Below are positions 18,578-27,394 of a stretch of 64,000 nucleotides of DNA, one piece after another. The notes under the pieces were generated by a model, which was given only the letters and a program-made list of their open reading frames with translations, was not told the origin of the DNA and did no database searches. The stretch's first letter is position 1. Each line of letters begins with the position of its first letter. The translations under genes were made by a program, and so were the position numbers. This DNA is from Deinococcus sp. KSM4-11 (GTDB lineage: Bacteria > Deinococcota > Deinococci > Deinococcales > Deinococcaceae), in NCBI RefSeq assembly GCF_004801415.1, contig NZ_SSNX01000001.1, positions 372,001-436,000 on the forward strand, in the 5' to 3' direction.

Positions 18578-20638
18578 CTACTTCGTCCAGCCGTGCTCGT
18601 AGCAGTACGCCCAGGTCTCGCCGGGCTCCGCAGACCGGATGATCGGATGGCGCTGCGCATGCGCGTGCCGGGTCGCATGCCGGTTCTTGCTGGAATCGCA
18701 GCAGCCCACATGTCCGCAGGTCATGCACACCCGCAGGTGCACCCAGGTGTCGCCCAGCGCCACGCATTCCAGGCACACGTCCGACTCGGGCGTGATCGGC
18801 CCGGCGTTCTGTTCTGCATGCTCACACTCGGCGCGTTGCGTGGCGCTCAGCGTGACCGGCGGATGCTCCGCGAGGTGGCGCATGATGTCGGCCCGCGTGA
18901 CCTCGGGGGGCGTGACGAGGTCGAGGATGCCCGCAACGATCTCCTTCTTCGCGCTGAGCACATGCTGCGCGCCCAGGGCCTGTAACCCCTGAAAGCCCTC
19001 GCTGGTGGTCGCCTGCGTGATGATCGTCAGTTGTGGGGCCACCGTGCGGGCCACGCTCACGGCGCGTTCGGTCATCTCCGTGTCGTCGTCCGCGATCACC
19101 AGCGCGCTGGCTGAACCGATGTCCAGTTCGCGCAGCAGGCCCGCGCGGGTGTAATCCGCGATCAGCACGGGCGCGCCGCGTCCCTGGAGTTCACTGGCGC
19201 CGTCGGGACTGCGGGTGATCACCGAGTACGGTTTCCCGGCGCGGCTCAGCGCGCGGGCCGCGAGACGGGCGTGCGGTCCGTACCCGGCAAAAATCACGCG
19301 CCCCGCGACCGGCAGGCCGTGCGACTCCCCCTCGTGGCCTGGCGTGCCTTGCTCTCCGTTCCCCGATCCGGACGCCGGGGCGGGAGCGGGCAGGTGTGCG
19401 GTCAGGCGACCGGCCAGAGCGCCCAGGGCGGGCGTGAAGGCCATCAGCAGCACCGTCGCGGCGATGAACACGCCGCTGCCCTGCTGGCCCATGCCCGCGA
19501 AACTCAGGCCCAGGGCGGTGCCGGTCGTGGCCAGCACGAACGAGAACTCCCCGACCTGCGCGAGCTGAAAGGCCACCGGCAGGGCGGTGCGGGTGCGTTC
19601 TCCCAGGAGGCGCACGCTGACAAACGACACCGCAATCTTCAGCAGCGCGATCAGGGCCGCCGCCCCCAGCACGAGGCCCAGGTTCCGGATCAGGAAGCCC
19701 AGGTCGAGCTGCAGGCCTACCGACAGGAAGAACGCGGCGCTGAACAGGATCTGCAGCGGCAGGATTTCACCCATGGCCTGCGCGCCGTAGCGGCTCTCGC
19801 TGACCAGCAGGCCCGCCAGGAACGCGCCCAGCGCGAGGCTCACGCCCGCCAGGGCCGTCAGGCTGGCCGTGCCGAAACACAGCGCCACCACGGTCAGCAG
19901 GAAGATCTCGGCGCTGCACGTGCGGGCCACGACTTCCATGACCGGCGGCACGATCCGCCGCGCCGCGACCAGCACGAAAGCGATGATTCCCGCCGCCTTC
20001 GCCAGCGCCAGGAGCACGCCGCCTACCCCACCGCCCTGCCCGGCCAGCATGGGAATCAGCAGCACCATCAGCACCACGGCCAGATCCTGGAAGATCAGGA
20101 TGCCCAGGGACACCTGACCGGTGCGGGCGTTCGTCTCGCCGCGCTCGCCCAGCACCCGCATCACGATCGCCGTGCTCGACAGGGCGATCAGGCAGCCGGT
20201 GAACACGGCATTCTGTGCGCCTACACCGAAGGCCAGCAGCGCCCCGGCCACCGCCAGCACCGTCAGGCCGACCTGCAGGCCGCCCCCCAGGAAGATCAGC
20301 CGCGCGATCCGCGACAGGCGCTCCAGGCTGAATTCGATGCCGATGGTGAACAGCAGCAGCATCACCCCCACGTCCGACGCGGCCGTGATCAGCGCCGGGT
20401 CGCGGATCAGGCCCAGGGCGCCGGGGCCAGCGATCACGCCCGCGACCAGGAACCCGATGATCGGAATCAGCCGCAGCCGGAATGACGAGTACGCGGCCAG
20501 CGCCGAGACGCCCAGCAGCAGCGTGAGCTGCACCAGGAATTCAGGCGGGCCGGTGTGGGCGGCCCCGGCGGGAGCGGAGGCCGCCGCCGCGCCGGAGAGC
20601 AGCATCAGCAGGACAGGGCTCGGGCAAAGAAAGCGCAT
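18578..20638 (-). CDS. CPA2 cation:proton antiporter with RCK and UBP-type zinc finger
   Basis: A 686-residue fusion. Residues 30-410 form a Kef-type monovalent cation:proton antiporter with about 12-13 membrane segments. Residues about 450-590 are a TrkA-N/RCK Rossmann domain (VIFAGYGPHARLAARAL), a ligand-binding gate. The C-terminal ~85 residues hold a UBP-type zinc finger: CLECVALGDTWVHLRVCMTCGHVGCCD, then HATRHAHAQRHPIIRS and the terminal WAYCYEHGW. This finger binds ubiquitin C-termini in eukaryotes; its bacterial role is unknown. The N-terminus is signal-peptide-like and GAGGT lies right before ATG 20638. Confidence 0.92.
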   Translation of the reverse strand: MRFLCPSPVLLMLLSGAAAASAPAGAAHTGPPEFLVQLTLLLGVSALAAYSSFRLRLIPIIGFLVAGVIAGPGALGLIRDPALITAASDVGVMLLLFTIGIEFSLERLSRIARLIFLGGGLQVGLTVLAVAGALLAFGVGAQNAVFTGCLIALSSTAIVMRVLGERGETNARTGQVSLGILIFQDLAVVLMVLLIPMLAGQGGGVGGVLLALAKAAGIIAFVLVAARRIVPPVMEVVARTCSAEIFLLTVVALCFGTASLTALAGVSLALGAFLAGLLVSESRYGAQAMGEILPLQILFSAAFFLSVGLQLDLGFLIRNLGLVLGAAALIALLKIAVSFVSVRLLGERTRTALPVAFQLAQVGEFSFVLATTGTALGLSFAGMGQQGSGVFIAATVLLMAFTPALGALAGRLTAHLPAPAPASGSGNGEQGTPGHEGESHGLPVAGRVIFAGYGPHARLAARALSRAGKPYSVITRSPDGASELQGRGAPVLIADYTRAGLLRELDIGSASALVIADDDTEMTERAVSVARTVAPQLTIITQATTSEGFQGLQALGAQHVLSAKKEIVAGILDLVTPPEVTRADIMRHLAEHPPVTLSATQRAECEHAEQNAGPITPESDVCLECVALGDTWVHLRVCMTCGHVGCCDSSKNRHATRHAHAQRHPIIRSAEPGETWAYCYEHGWTK

Positions 20639-20685
20639 ACCTCAGCATGCCGCACTCCGTGCCCGCTGTCAGACCGCGGCGTGCG

Positions 20686-22722
20686 TTAGGCCCTGCCAGT
20701 CGCGTCAACGGCGGCCGGCAGCGTCACGAAAAACGTCGCGCCTTCCCCCGGACGGCCCTCGGCCCGCACGTGCCCACCGTGCGCGATTACGATCCGCCAC
20801 ACGTCAGCCAGCCCCAGTCCCAGCCCCTCGAAGCGCGTCACGGTGGGCAGGCGCGCGAACGCGCCGAACAGTCGCGTGGCGTCCGATGGGTCGAAGCCCA
20901 CCCCGTTGTCCCGCACCTCCACGACCACTACCCCTGGCCCACGGTCGGCCCTCACCTGCACCTGGGGCCGGGGCCGACCCCGCGTGAATTTCACGGCGTT
21001 GTGCAGCAGATTCCCGAACGCCACCCGCAGCGCTGCCGGATCGCCGCGCACCGGCGGCAAGGCGAGCATGTCCAGCTCCGCCACGGGCGGCGCGAGCCCC
21101 TGATCCAGCCACGCCAGTTCCACAGTCTGGGCGAGATCCACGTCTTGAAAGTCGACAGGAACGCCGCCACGGGTCGCGTAGGTCAACAGGCCGTCCAGCA
21201 CCTCGGCCATGCGCTCGGTCGACTCGATGATCGCGTACGCGTACCGCGTCCTCGGCTCGGCAGGCACCTGCTCCAACAGCGCGGCGTAGCCCACGATCAA
21301 CTGCATGGGTGTCCGCAGGTAATGACTCACGGAGCGGGAGAAGGCCCGCAACTCCTCATTCGCCAGCTGCAGTTCTCGCGTGCGTTCCTCGACCCGCGCT
21401 TCCAGGTGGGCGTACAGCTCCGCGACCTCCTCCCGGGCATCACGCAGGGCCTCGCGTTGAATCCGGGCCGTCGCCTCGATGCGCTCGTGTTCGAGCTCCG
21501 CGAAGGCCACCTCCAGCCGACGCTGTTCCTGCTGGCGATCCAGATCCTCCTGCAAGGCCCGGTGCTGCTCGCTGACCTCGTACGCCAGGCGGTAGTCGCC
21601 GGAGGCCGCGTGCGCCCGCGCCTGCAGGCGCAGGATCCGGGCCAGCTGCTCCTGCGGTGGATCGTCGCCCAGCAGTTCCAGAACCTGCCGGGTCATTGAC
21701 AGGCTCAGGCTGGGATCGAACGCCAGCTCCAGTTCGGCCAGGTTCGTCAGGGGCCGAACCGTGTCCTGGGGTCCCCCGGCGGCCGTGAAGCCGTCCACGC
21801 TCCGCTGCAGAAGGTCGCGCGCCTCGTCCGTTCGCGCCAGTAGGGAGTACACACGCCCCAACGTATCCATTGCCTCCGCCGCAAGCCGCTGCCCAGGATG
21901 GAGATGCAGGCCGTGGCGCTCCACGACCTCCGCCGCCTCGGCAGGTCTCCCAAGCCACACCAGGGTATCGGCGCGGTTGGTCAGGAAGATCTGCCGGGTC
22001 ACGGCCGGCAATGTCTGGCCACGGCGTTCGAGGTGCTGATCGATCACCGACAGCGTCCGCTCGAACTGGCCCAGCCGCGAGTAGAGTAGGACGTGCTGCG
22101 CCTGCACGACGTCGGCCGTCTGTGGCGAATCCGAGTAGCGGAGCGCCTCGCGGAGGGCGGTGAACGCCGCACCGTAGTGGCCGAGTTCGATATGGACGAT
22201 GGCCGCGTTCGTGGCCGCGAGGGTCGCCCCGATCATGTCGTTGGACTCCAGGGCGCAGCGTCGTGCCTGATCGAGCCACCGGCCCGCTTCCGAAGGCTGC
22301 CCCTGCCGAAACGCGACTCCAGCCAGCATGTTAAAGGCAGCCGTCTTCTCGTTGGGATCGTCTAGGGCACCCAGGGTGACGGTGAGCCGCTCCGTATCGT
22401 GCTCTACGGCGCTGGTATCGCCCAGCCTCACGAAGAGCGCGAGTCTTGACGAAAGCACCCGTGCCTCACTCTGTGGATCGCCACTGGCCAGGGCCAACGC
22501 CTCGCTGAAGGTCTCGCTGGCCCGCGCATGCTCGCCTGTGAGCAGCAGCCCGGTGCCCAGGGCCGTCATGACCGCGACGGTGGCCCGGCGATCCCCGGCC
22601 TGCTGGGCTGTGGCGAGCAGCGCCGTGGCCTCGTGCACCACCGCGTCGGGCTGTTCGCGGGTACGTTCTTGCAGAGCACGCAGCTGGGCGTGGGAGAGTG
22701 ACGGGATCTGGGACGGCGGCAT
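20686..22722 (-). CDS. Cytoplasmic TPR-repeat sensor histidine kinase
   Basis: A 678-residue soluble kinase. Residues 30-390 are tetratricopeptide-like helical repeats, 395-460 a coiled coil, then HisKA with SVSHYLRTPMQLI (His467) and HATPase_c with NLLHNAVKFTRG, DNGVGF and GLGLGLADVWRIV. The usual Asp after the phospho-acceptor His is Tyr here (SHYLRTP). There are no membrane segments, so the signal is intracellular, sensed by TPR protein contacts. No response regulator gene is adjacent. It is divergent from the pfkB gene across 91 bases, with TACGCT 12 bases before the ATG. Confidence 0.9.
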   Translation of the reverse strand: MPPSQIPSLSHAQLRALQERTREQPDAVVHEATALLATAQQAGDRRATVAVMTALGTGLLLTGEHARASETFSEALALASGDPQSEARVLSSRLALFVRLGDTSAVEHDTERLTVTLGALDDPNEKTAAFNMLAGVAFRQGQPSEAGRWLDQARRCALESNDMIGATLAATNAAIVHIELGHYGAAFTALREALRYSDSPQTADVVQAQHVLLYSRLGQFERTLSVIDQHLERRGQTLPAVTRQIFLTNRADTLVWLGRPAEAAEVVERHGLHLHPGQRLAAEAMDTLGRVYSLLARTDEARDLLQRSVDGFTAAGGPQDTVRPLTNLAELELAFDPSLSLSMTRQVLELLGDDPPQEQLARILRLQARAHAASGDYRLAYEVSEQHRALQEDLDRQQEQRRLEVAFAELEHERIEATARIQREALRDAREEVAELYAHLEARVEERTRELQLANEELRAFSRSVSHYLRTPMQLIVGYAALLEQVPAEPRTRYAYAIIESTERMAEVLDGLLTYATRGGVPVDFQDVDLAQTVELAWLDQGLAPPVAELDMLALPPVRGDPAALRVAFGNLLHNAVKFTRGRPRPQVQVRADRGPGVVVVEVRDNGVGFDPSDATRLFGAFARLPTVTRFEGLGLGLADVWRIVIAHGGHVRAEGRPGEGATFFVTLPAAVDATGRA

Positions 22723-22813
22723 AGGCGCCCGGCCAGCGTAGCGTCAAAGAGGGAGCAGCGTAGAGCGGCCTGCGCCGGGTCTGTGCGCTGGGACGCTATG
22801 CTGCACGCTGACC

Positions 22814-23776
22814 ATGACTGACCGCATTCCCCTCGTGTCCCTGGGCGATCTCGCCTGGGACGTGCTCGCCAAACCTGACACCATGCTGCTGCCCGGCGGG
22901 GACACGACCGGCCGCATGGAGCTGTCCGGTGGGGGAAGCGCCGCGAACCTGGCCGTCTGGGCCCAGCGGTGCGCGTTCCCGGCGACTTTCATCGGCAAGA
23001 TCGGCAAAGACCGGTTCGGTGAACTGGCCACGGCGGAACTCCGGGCCGAAGGTGTGCAGGTCGCCCTGACCCTCACTGACGAGCACCCGACCGGCGTGAT
23101 TCTCGCGCTGATCGACCGGCGCGGCCAGCGCGCCATGCTCACCGGGCAGGGGGCGGACTGGGAATTGCTGCCAGAGGAGTTGCCGCTGCCGGTGCTGCGT
23201 CAAGCACGGCATCTGCACCTGACCGCGTGGAGCCTGTTCCGGGATCCGCCGCGCGCGGCCGCCCTACAGGCGGCGGTCACCGCCAAGGACGCGGGCGCCA
23301 CGCTGAGCCTCGATCCGGGCTCGTTCCAGATGATTCAGCAGATGGGCCGGGAAACTTTCCTGAGGATCGTGGATGCCGTTCCCTTCGACGTGATCTTCCC
23401 GAACGACGACGAGGCGCGGGCCATGAGCGGCGAACGTCACCCGGACGGCGCGCTCGCGTGGCTCCGCGACCGGTACCCGCACGCACTGGTGGTGCTCAAG
23501 ATGGACGAGGACGGCGTGATGATCGAGGGGCCGACCTGCCCGCGCGTGCAGGTGCCCGCGACCCGTGATCCCCTGATCGACGCCACCGGGGCCGGTGACG
23601 CCTTCGGTGGCGCGTTCCTGGCGGGCTGGCTGCGGCACGGCGATCCCGAACGGGCGGCCCACCTGGCCGTGCAGGTCGGCGGCTGGGTGGTGTCGCGCTT
23701 CGGGGCACGCGCTCCGGCCGATGACGATCTGCGGGCGCGGCTGATCCTGGCCCAGGCCTTGCAGGAGAGCCCGTGA
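22814..23776 (+). CDS. PfkB-family carbohydrate kinase
   Basis: A 320-residue sugar kinase of the ribokinase fold. Signature 1 is seen as [14 protein letters not shown] near residue 38 and signature 2 as [17 protein letters not shown] near residue 258, including the catalytic Asp. The substrate could be ribose, fructose, a deoxy-gluconate or another sugar; nothing nearby decides. TATGCT (22797-22802) lies 11 bases before ATG 22814. The last four bases overlap the GTG start of mltG (GTGA), so the kinase and the cell-wall enzyme are co-translated, an arrangement with no obvious pathway link. Confidence 0.92.
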   Translation: MTDRIPLVSLGDLAWDVLAKPDTMLLPGGDTTGRMELSGGGSAANLAVWAQRCAFPATFIGKIGKDRFGELATAELRAEGVQVALTLTDEHPTGVILALIDRRGQRAMLTGQGADWELLPEELPLPVLRQARHLHLTAWSLFRDPPRAAALQAAVTAKDAGATLSLDPGSFQMIQQMGRETFLRIVDAVPFDVIFPNDDEARAMSGERHPDGALAWLRDRYPHALVVLKMDEDGVMIEGPTCPRVQVPATRDPLIDATGAGDAFGGAFLAGWLRHGDPERAAHLAVQVGGWVVSRFGARAPADDDLRARLILAQALQESP

Positions 23777-24804
23777 CCCGCCTGGCCCGGCGCCGGACAC
23801 CGTGGTGGGTGTGGGTGCTGCTGGCCATCGTCCTCCTGGTCGCCGCGGCTGTGGGGGGCGTGTATGTGTATGTACGCGGCCTGTTCGGCGCGGCAGGAGG
23901 CGCTCCGTACACGCTGGACGTGAAGCCGGGCGACTCGCTGCCCATGGTCGCCCGCACGCTGGAAACGAAGCACATCGTGAAGAATGCACGGGTGCTGCGC
24001 TACGTCATGGACAGGAACGGCACGGCCGGAAAACTCAAGGAGGGTCTGTACGATCTCACGGGCCGCATGACCGTGGATCAGGTCGCGGCTACACTCGCCG
24101 GCCCGGCCCGTCTGCCCACCGTGAACGTCACCATCCCTGAGGGACGACGGATCAAGGACATGCCCGCGATCTTCGCGAAGGCCGGCTTCGATGGCGCGGC
24201 CGTGCTGACCGTGTTGAAGGATGAGGCGCTGAGTCCCTACGCGAAGGGCAAGCAGCCCGATCTCGAGGGCTTCGTCTTCCCGGACACATATGCGCTCCGC
24301 CCGAAAGAAACCCCCAGGCAGATCGTGCAGACCATGCTGGAGCGCATGAACCAGGAGTTCACGCCCGCGAACGTCGCGCTGGCCAAGGCCCAGGGCCTGA
24401 GCGTGCGCGGCTGGGTGATCCTGGCCAGCATGGTGCAGGCTGAGGCGGCCAATTCCGCGGAGATGCCCGTCGTGGCCGGCATCTTCCTGAACCGCCTGAA
24501 AGAGGGCATCGCGCTGGGCAGCGATCCGACCGTAGCCTACGGCCTGGGCAAGGACCTGCCGGACCTCGACCGCAGCGCCGGGGATTTCAAGAAGGACACG
24601 CCCTACTCCACATACACCCGCCAGGGTCTTCCAGCCGGACCGATCAACTCGCCCGGGAATGCCGCCCTGCAGAGCGTGATCCACCCCATCCTCAAGATGA
24701 CGGATGGCCGCGACGCGCTGTACTTCGTCCATGGCCTGGACGGCAAGATCCACGTGAACCACGATTACGCCGCGCACCTCCGGGACGTGGCGAGGTACCG
24801 CTGA
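23773..24804 (+). CDS. mltG: Endolytic murein transglycosylase MltG
   Basis: MltG cleaves nascent glycan strands in the periplasm and sets their length. The 343-residue product has a basic start, one transmembrane segment (about 12-33), a LysM-like region ([15 protein letters not shown]) and the YceG catalytic domain. The Glu in [10 protein letters not shown] aligns with the family's catalytic glutamate, and [27 protein letters not shown] and [13 protein letters not shown] are typical. The GTG start at 23773 overlaps the pfkB stop. It ends shortly before a small leaderless gene. Confidence 0.95.
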   Translation: MTRLARRRTPWWVWVLLAIVLLVAAAVGGVYVYVRGLFGAAGGAPYTLDVKPGDSLPMVARTLETKHIVKNARVLRYVMDRNGTAGKLKEGLYDLTGRMTVDQVAATLAGPARLPTVNVTIPEGRRIKDMPAIFAKAGFDGAAVLTVLKDEALSPYAKGKQPDLEGFVFPDTYALRPKETPRQIVQTMLERMNQEFTPANVALAKAQGLSVRGWVILASMVQAEAANSAEMPVVAGIFLNRLKEGIALGSDPTVAYGLGKDLPDLDRSAGDFKKDTPYSTYTRQGLPAGPINSPGNAALQSVIHPILKMTDGRDALYFVHGLDGKIHVNHDYAAHLRDVARYR

Positions 24805-24826
24805 GCGGCCCGATACACTGAGGTTC

Positions 24827-25018
24827 ATGCCTCCTCAGGTCAACCTGCGGCGCCGCAACGCGTTGTGGCAACGTCTGCGGGCCCTCGATCCCGGCACGCC
24901 GGCCTTCGAGGAGGCCGTGGCTGCCCTGATCGCCCTGACCGGTTGGAACCGGGCCCGTGTTCTCGCCGCGCTGGGACTCAGCGAATCCGATGTCCCCGCC
25001 GGGCCGAAGCGCCCATGA
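24827..25018 (+). CDS. Small hypothetical protein (63 aa)
   Basis: A short basic helical protein, MPPQVNLRRRNALWQRLRAL at its start, without recognised family, cysteines or membrane segment. It is accepted because TACACT (24814-24819) lies seven bases before ATG 24827, the recurring leaderless start pattern, and because the frame has normal codon bias. The 23-base gap after mltG means it could also be read from that operon. Confidence 0.6.
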   Translation: MPPQVNLRRRNALWQRLRALDPGTPAFEEAVAALIALTGWNRARVLAALGLSESDVPAGPKRP

Positions 25019-25182
25019 ATCGCGCGGCCCTTCGCAGATCGGGTGCCCAGAGGTGCCAGCCTGATCGGATGACCCGGTCAGAACAGCACCGACCATGACG
25101 GCAGGTCGCTCCCTGAATCCCCGATTCCGTCTGTAGAACGCGCCTCAACTCTGCGTCGGGAGGTCGACAGCCGCGGCCCTGA

Positions 25183-25581
25183 TCACCCCTCGGTGGACGC
25201 GCCGGGTCTTGTCGTCCAGACGGGCTCAGGTTCAATTTGCTCCGCGGGGATCTTTCCCGCCTCCAGGCCCGTGGACTGCGTGGTCTGGAGCACGCGCACG
25301 CTCATGCCGGGCGCGCACTCGATCTGACAGGACAGCCGCGCCACGCCCAGCAGGTTCTTCTCGGTCAGCTTGTCGAATTCCGCGATGGTCATGGCGCCCG
25401 GTTCACCATCCAGAAACTCCACACGGCAGGTGGTGCAGCGGGCCTGTCCTCCGCAGCGGTGCAGGATGCCGGTGCCGGCAAGATCAAGCGCCAGCACCAG
25501 CCGCTGCCCTTCATGGGCCGCCACCGGGCCGGTTCCTTCCACCTGCACGATCAAGCCTTCATCCGTCGTCTGCGCCGTCAT
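25183..25581 (-). CDS. [2Fe-2S] ferredoxin
   Basis: A 132-residue plant/adrenodoxin-type ferredoxin. The cluster ligands are HRCGGQARCTTC (Cys-x5-Cys-x2-Cys, about residues 43-51) and the distal ARLSCQIECAP near 82. The length and the acidic, Pro-rich tail after residue 105 are slightly longer than a minimal ferredoxin. It starts 39 bases after the stop of the diguanylate cyclase gene on the same strand and may be cotranscribed. Its redox partner is not evident. Confidence 0.9.
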   Translation of the reverse strand: MTAQTTDEGLIVQVEGTGPVAAHEGQRLVLALDLAGTGILHRCGGQARCTTCRVEFLDGEPGAMTIAEFDKLTEKNLLGVARLSCQIECAPGMSVRVLQTTQSTGLEAGKIPAEQIEPEPVWTTRPGASTEG

Positions 25582-25620
25582 GCGTTCAGGATGCCACGCG
25601 GGGCATCGTCGGTTGCCCGG

Positions 25621-27309
25621 CTACAGCAGCAGGTCGGGCACGGGACTCTCGCCGTCTACCCATACGCGGCCCTTCATGCGGCGTTTTCCACGGATCAGGG
25701 CGGTATCGGCGCGGGACAGCACGGCCGTGCGGCGCAGCGGGGTGAGCTGCGGCACCGCCGGATCGTAGAACGCGAGCCCAGCCGTGGAATGGATGTGGTG
25801 CTCGACCTGATCCACGATGACGGGCCGGCGGGCCAGATGGGCGATCATCCCCTCGACCCGCAACTGCACCTCCTCGCGGGAAGCGCCGTCGACCAGCAGG
25901 GCAAATTCGTCACCGCCGAGGCGGCCCAGGATGTCGCCCGGTCGCAGGGCCGCGAGCAGCCGCGCACCGACCGCGAGCAGCACCTCGTCGCCGGTCGGGT
26001 GGCCGTAGGTGTCGTTGATCGCCTTGAAGCCGTCCAGGTCGAAGATGGCCACGCCCAGCTGCCGTCCACTCTGGGTGGTGGTCTGCGTCCGGTCGAGCAC
26101 CTCGTCAAGCTGGGCGAGGAAGCTGCCCCGGTTGTGCAGGCCGGTCAGGGGATCCGTGGTCGCCTGCCGGTGCAGGGCGCGCATGGGCTTCACGGCGCGT
26201 TCCAGCAGCGGCCACGCGATCAGGCTGCCGAGGACGCAGGCCAGCAGGATAGTGGCCAGCCGGACACGATCCGTGCGTTGCAGTCCAGCGGTGAAATCAT
26301 TGACGGGGGCGTAGACGCCGACCATCCACGTCACCCCCGGCGTGAGCTCCACGGGCTGCACGACAGAGGCGTACGCCTGACCATCCACGGTGTATTCACC
26401 CGTGCCAGGGGTCACGCGACCGGACGCCCCCAGCAGCTTCAGGAGGGCCGGGTCGGCGACCTCCCTCAGGGTGGGGAGGTGACCGCTCACCTTGACCGGC
26501 CACGAGCGGGACGTGGCCACGATGTGGCCCTCACCGTCGGTCACGAAGGCGCGGCCGTTGGCGCTGAACTGCACGCCCTGGAGCAGGGTGGCCAGGTGTC
26601 GCAGCTGGACATTCGCCCCCAGGACGAGAGGGTCGCCCGGCCTCCCGGTCAGGGCCCGGGCGACCGTCACGCCGGGTTGCCCGGTGGTGGCGAAGACATA
26701 CGGAGCCGTCCACACGGTGGTGTCCGGATGGGCCACCGCAAGGGTGTACCACGGTCGCGTGCGCGGATCGTAGGCGTCGTCCTTCTCGCTCTGCGAGACG
26801 ATGCGTCCCCGACTGTCGAGGATTGTGGTCGTCACGCGCCGCTGCGGCCTGGTCTCGATGCTGCGCAGGGAGCGGCCGGTTTCGCCCGCGCCATCCCGGC
26901 GGGCCGACGTGAAGCTTCCGTCGGCGCGTCCGATCAGCACGCTGTTCAACTGCGGGATGGCGTTGAGCATGGTCTGGAAGGTCACGCTCAGGCTGATCGG
27001 GTCGGTGGCGCTGAGCTGGCCTGCCCGGATCAGTTCGCCGTTGATCGAGACGATCTGCGTGGGCGGTTGCAGGTACGAGCGCACGTTGTCGGCCGTGACC
27101 CGCGCGAGGTGATCGAGGGTGACGGCTGCGGCCGACTGCACCACCCGCTCGGCATTCTGGCGGTCGTTCCAGACGATCACGGTGACTGTCAGGAGCTGGG
27201 TGACCAGCACCGCCAGCAGCATCATCAGCCGCGCCCGGATGGTGGCGCGAGAAGCCTGGGTAGGGGTCAGGGTGCCGGGGGGGGGCGTCGGCTTGGTCGC
27301 GCGGCTCAT
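25621..27309 (-). CDS. Membrane diguanylate cyclase (Cache-GGDEF)
   Basis: A 562-residue protein that would make cyclic di-GMP. TM1 (about residues 28-48) and TM2 (about 335-355) flank a dCache-like periplasmic sensor with DDAYDPRTRPWYTLAVAHPDTTVWTAPYVFATTG, typical of amino acid or small acid sensing. The GGDEF domain starts ATTDPLTGLHNRGSF and has an intact LGGDEFALL active site. No EAL domain is present, and the I-site RxxD before GGDEF is not evident. ATG 27309 is preferred; a TTG at 27330 is possible. Confidence 0.92.
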   Translation of the reverse strand: MSRATKPTPPPGTLTPTQASRATIRARLMMLLAVLVTQLLTVTVIVWNDRQNAERVVQSAAAVTLDHLARVTADNVRSYLQPPTQIVSINGELIRAGQLSATDPISLSVTFQTMLNAIPQLNSVLIGRADGSFTSARRDGAGETGRSLRSIETRPQRRVTTTILDSRGRIVSQSEKDDAYDPRTRPWYTLAVAHPDTTVWTAPYVFATTGQPGVTVARALTGRPGDPLVLGANVQLRHLATLLQGVQFSANGRAFVTDGEGHIVATSRSWPVKVSGHLPTLREVADPALLKLLGASGRVTPGTGEYTVDGQAYASVVQPVELTPGVTWMVGVYAPVNDFTAGLQRTDRVRLATILLACVLGSLIAWPLLERAVKPMRALHRQATTDPLTGLHNRGSFLAQLDEVLDRTQTTTQSGRQLGVAIFDLDGFKAINDTYGHPTGDEVLLAVGARLLAALRPGDILGRLGGDEFALLVDGASREEVQLRVEGMIAHLARRPVIVDQVEHHIHSTAGLAFYDPAVPQLTPLRRTAVLSRADTALIRGKRRMKGRVWVDGESPVPDLLL

Positions 27310-27394
27310 GGGGAAGGGGGATGACCTCAAGTCAGTCTACCTGCGGGACTCCCCCGAAAGATATCCACATCCTTACCGCACTCTCACCTGTCTA

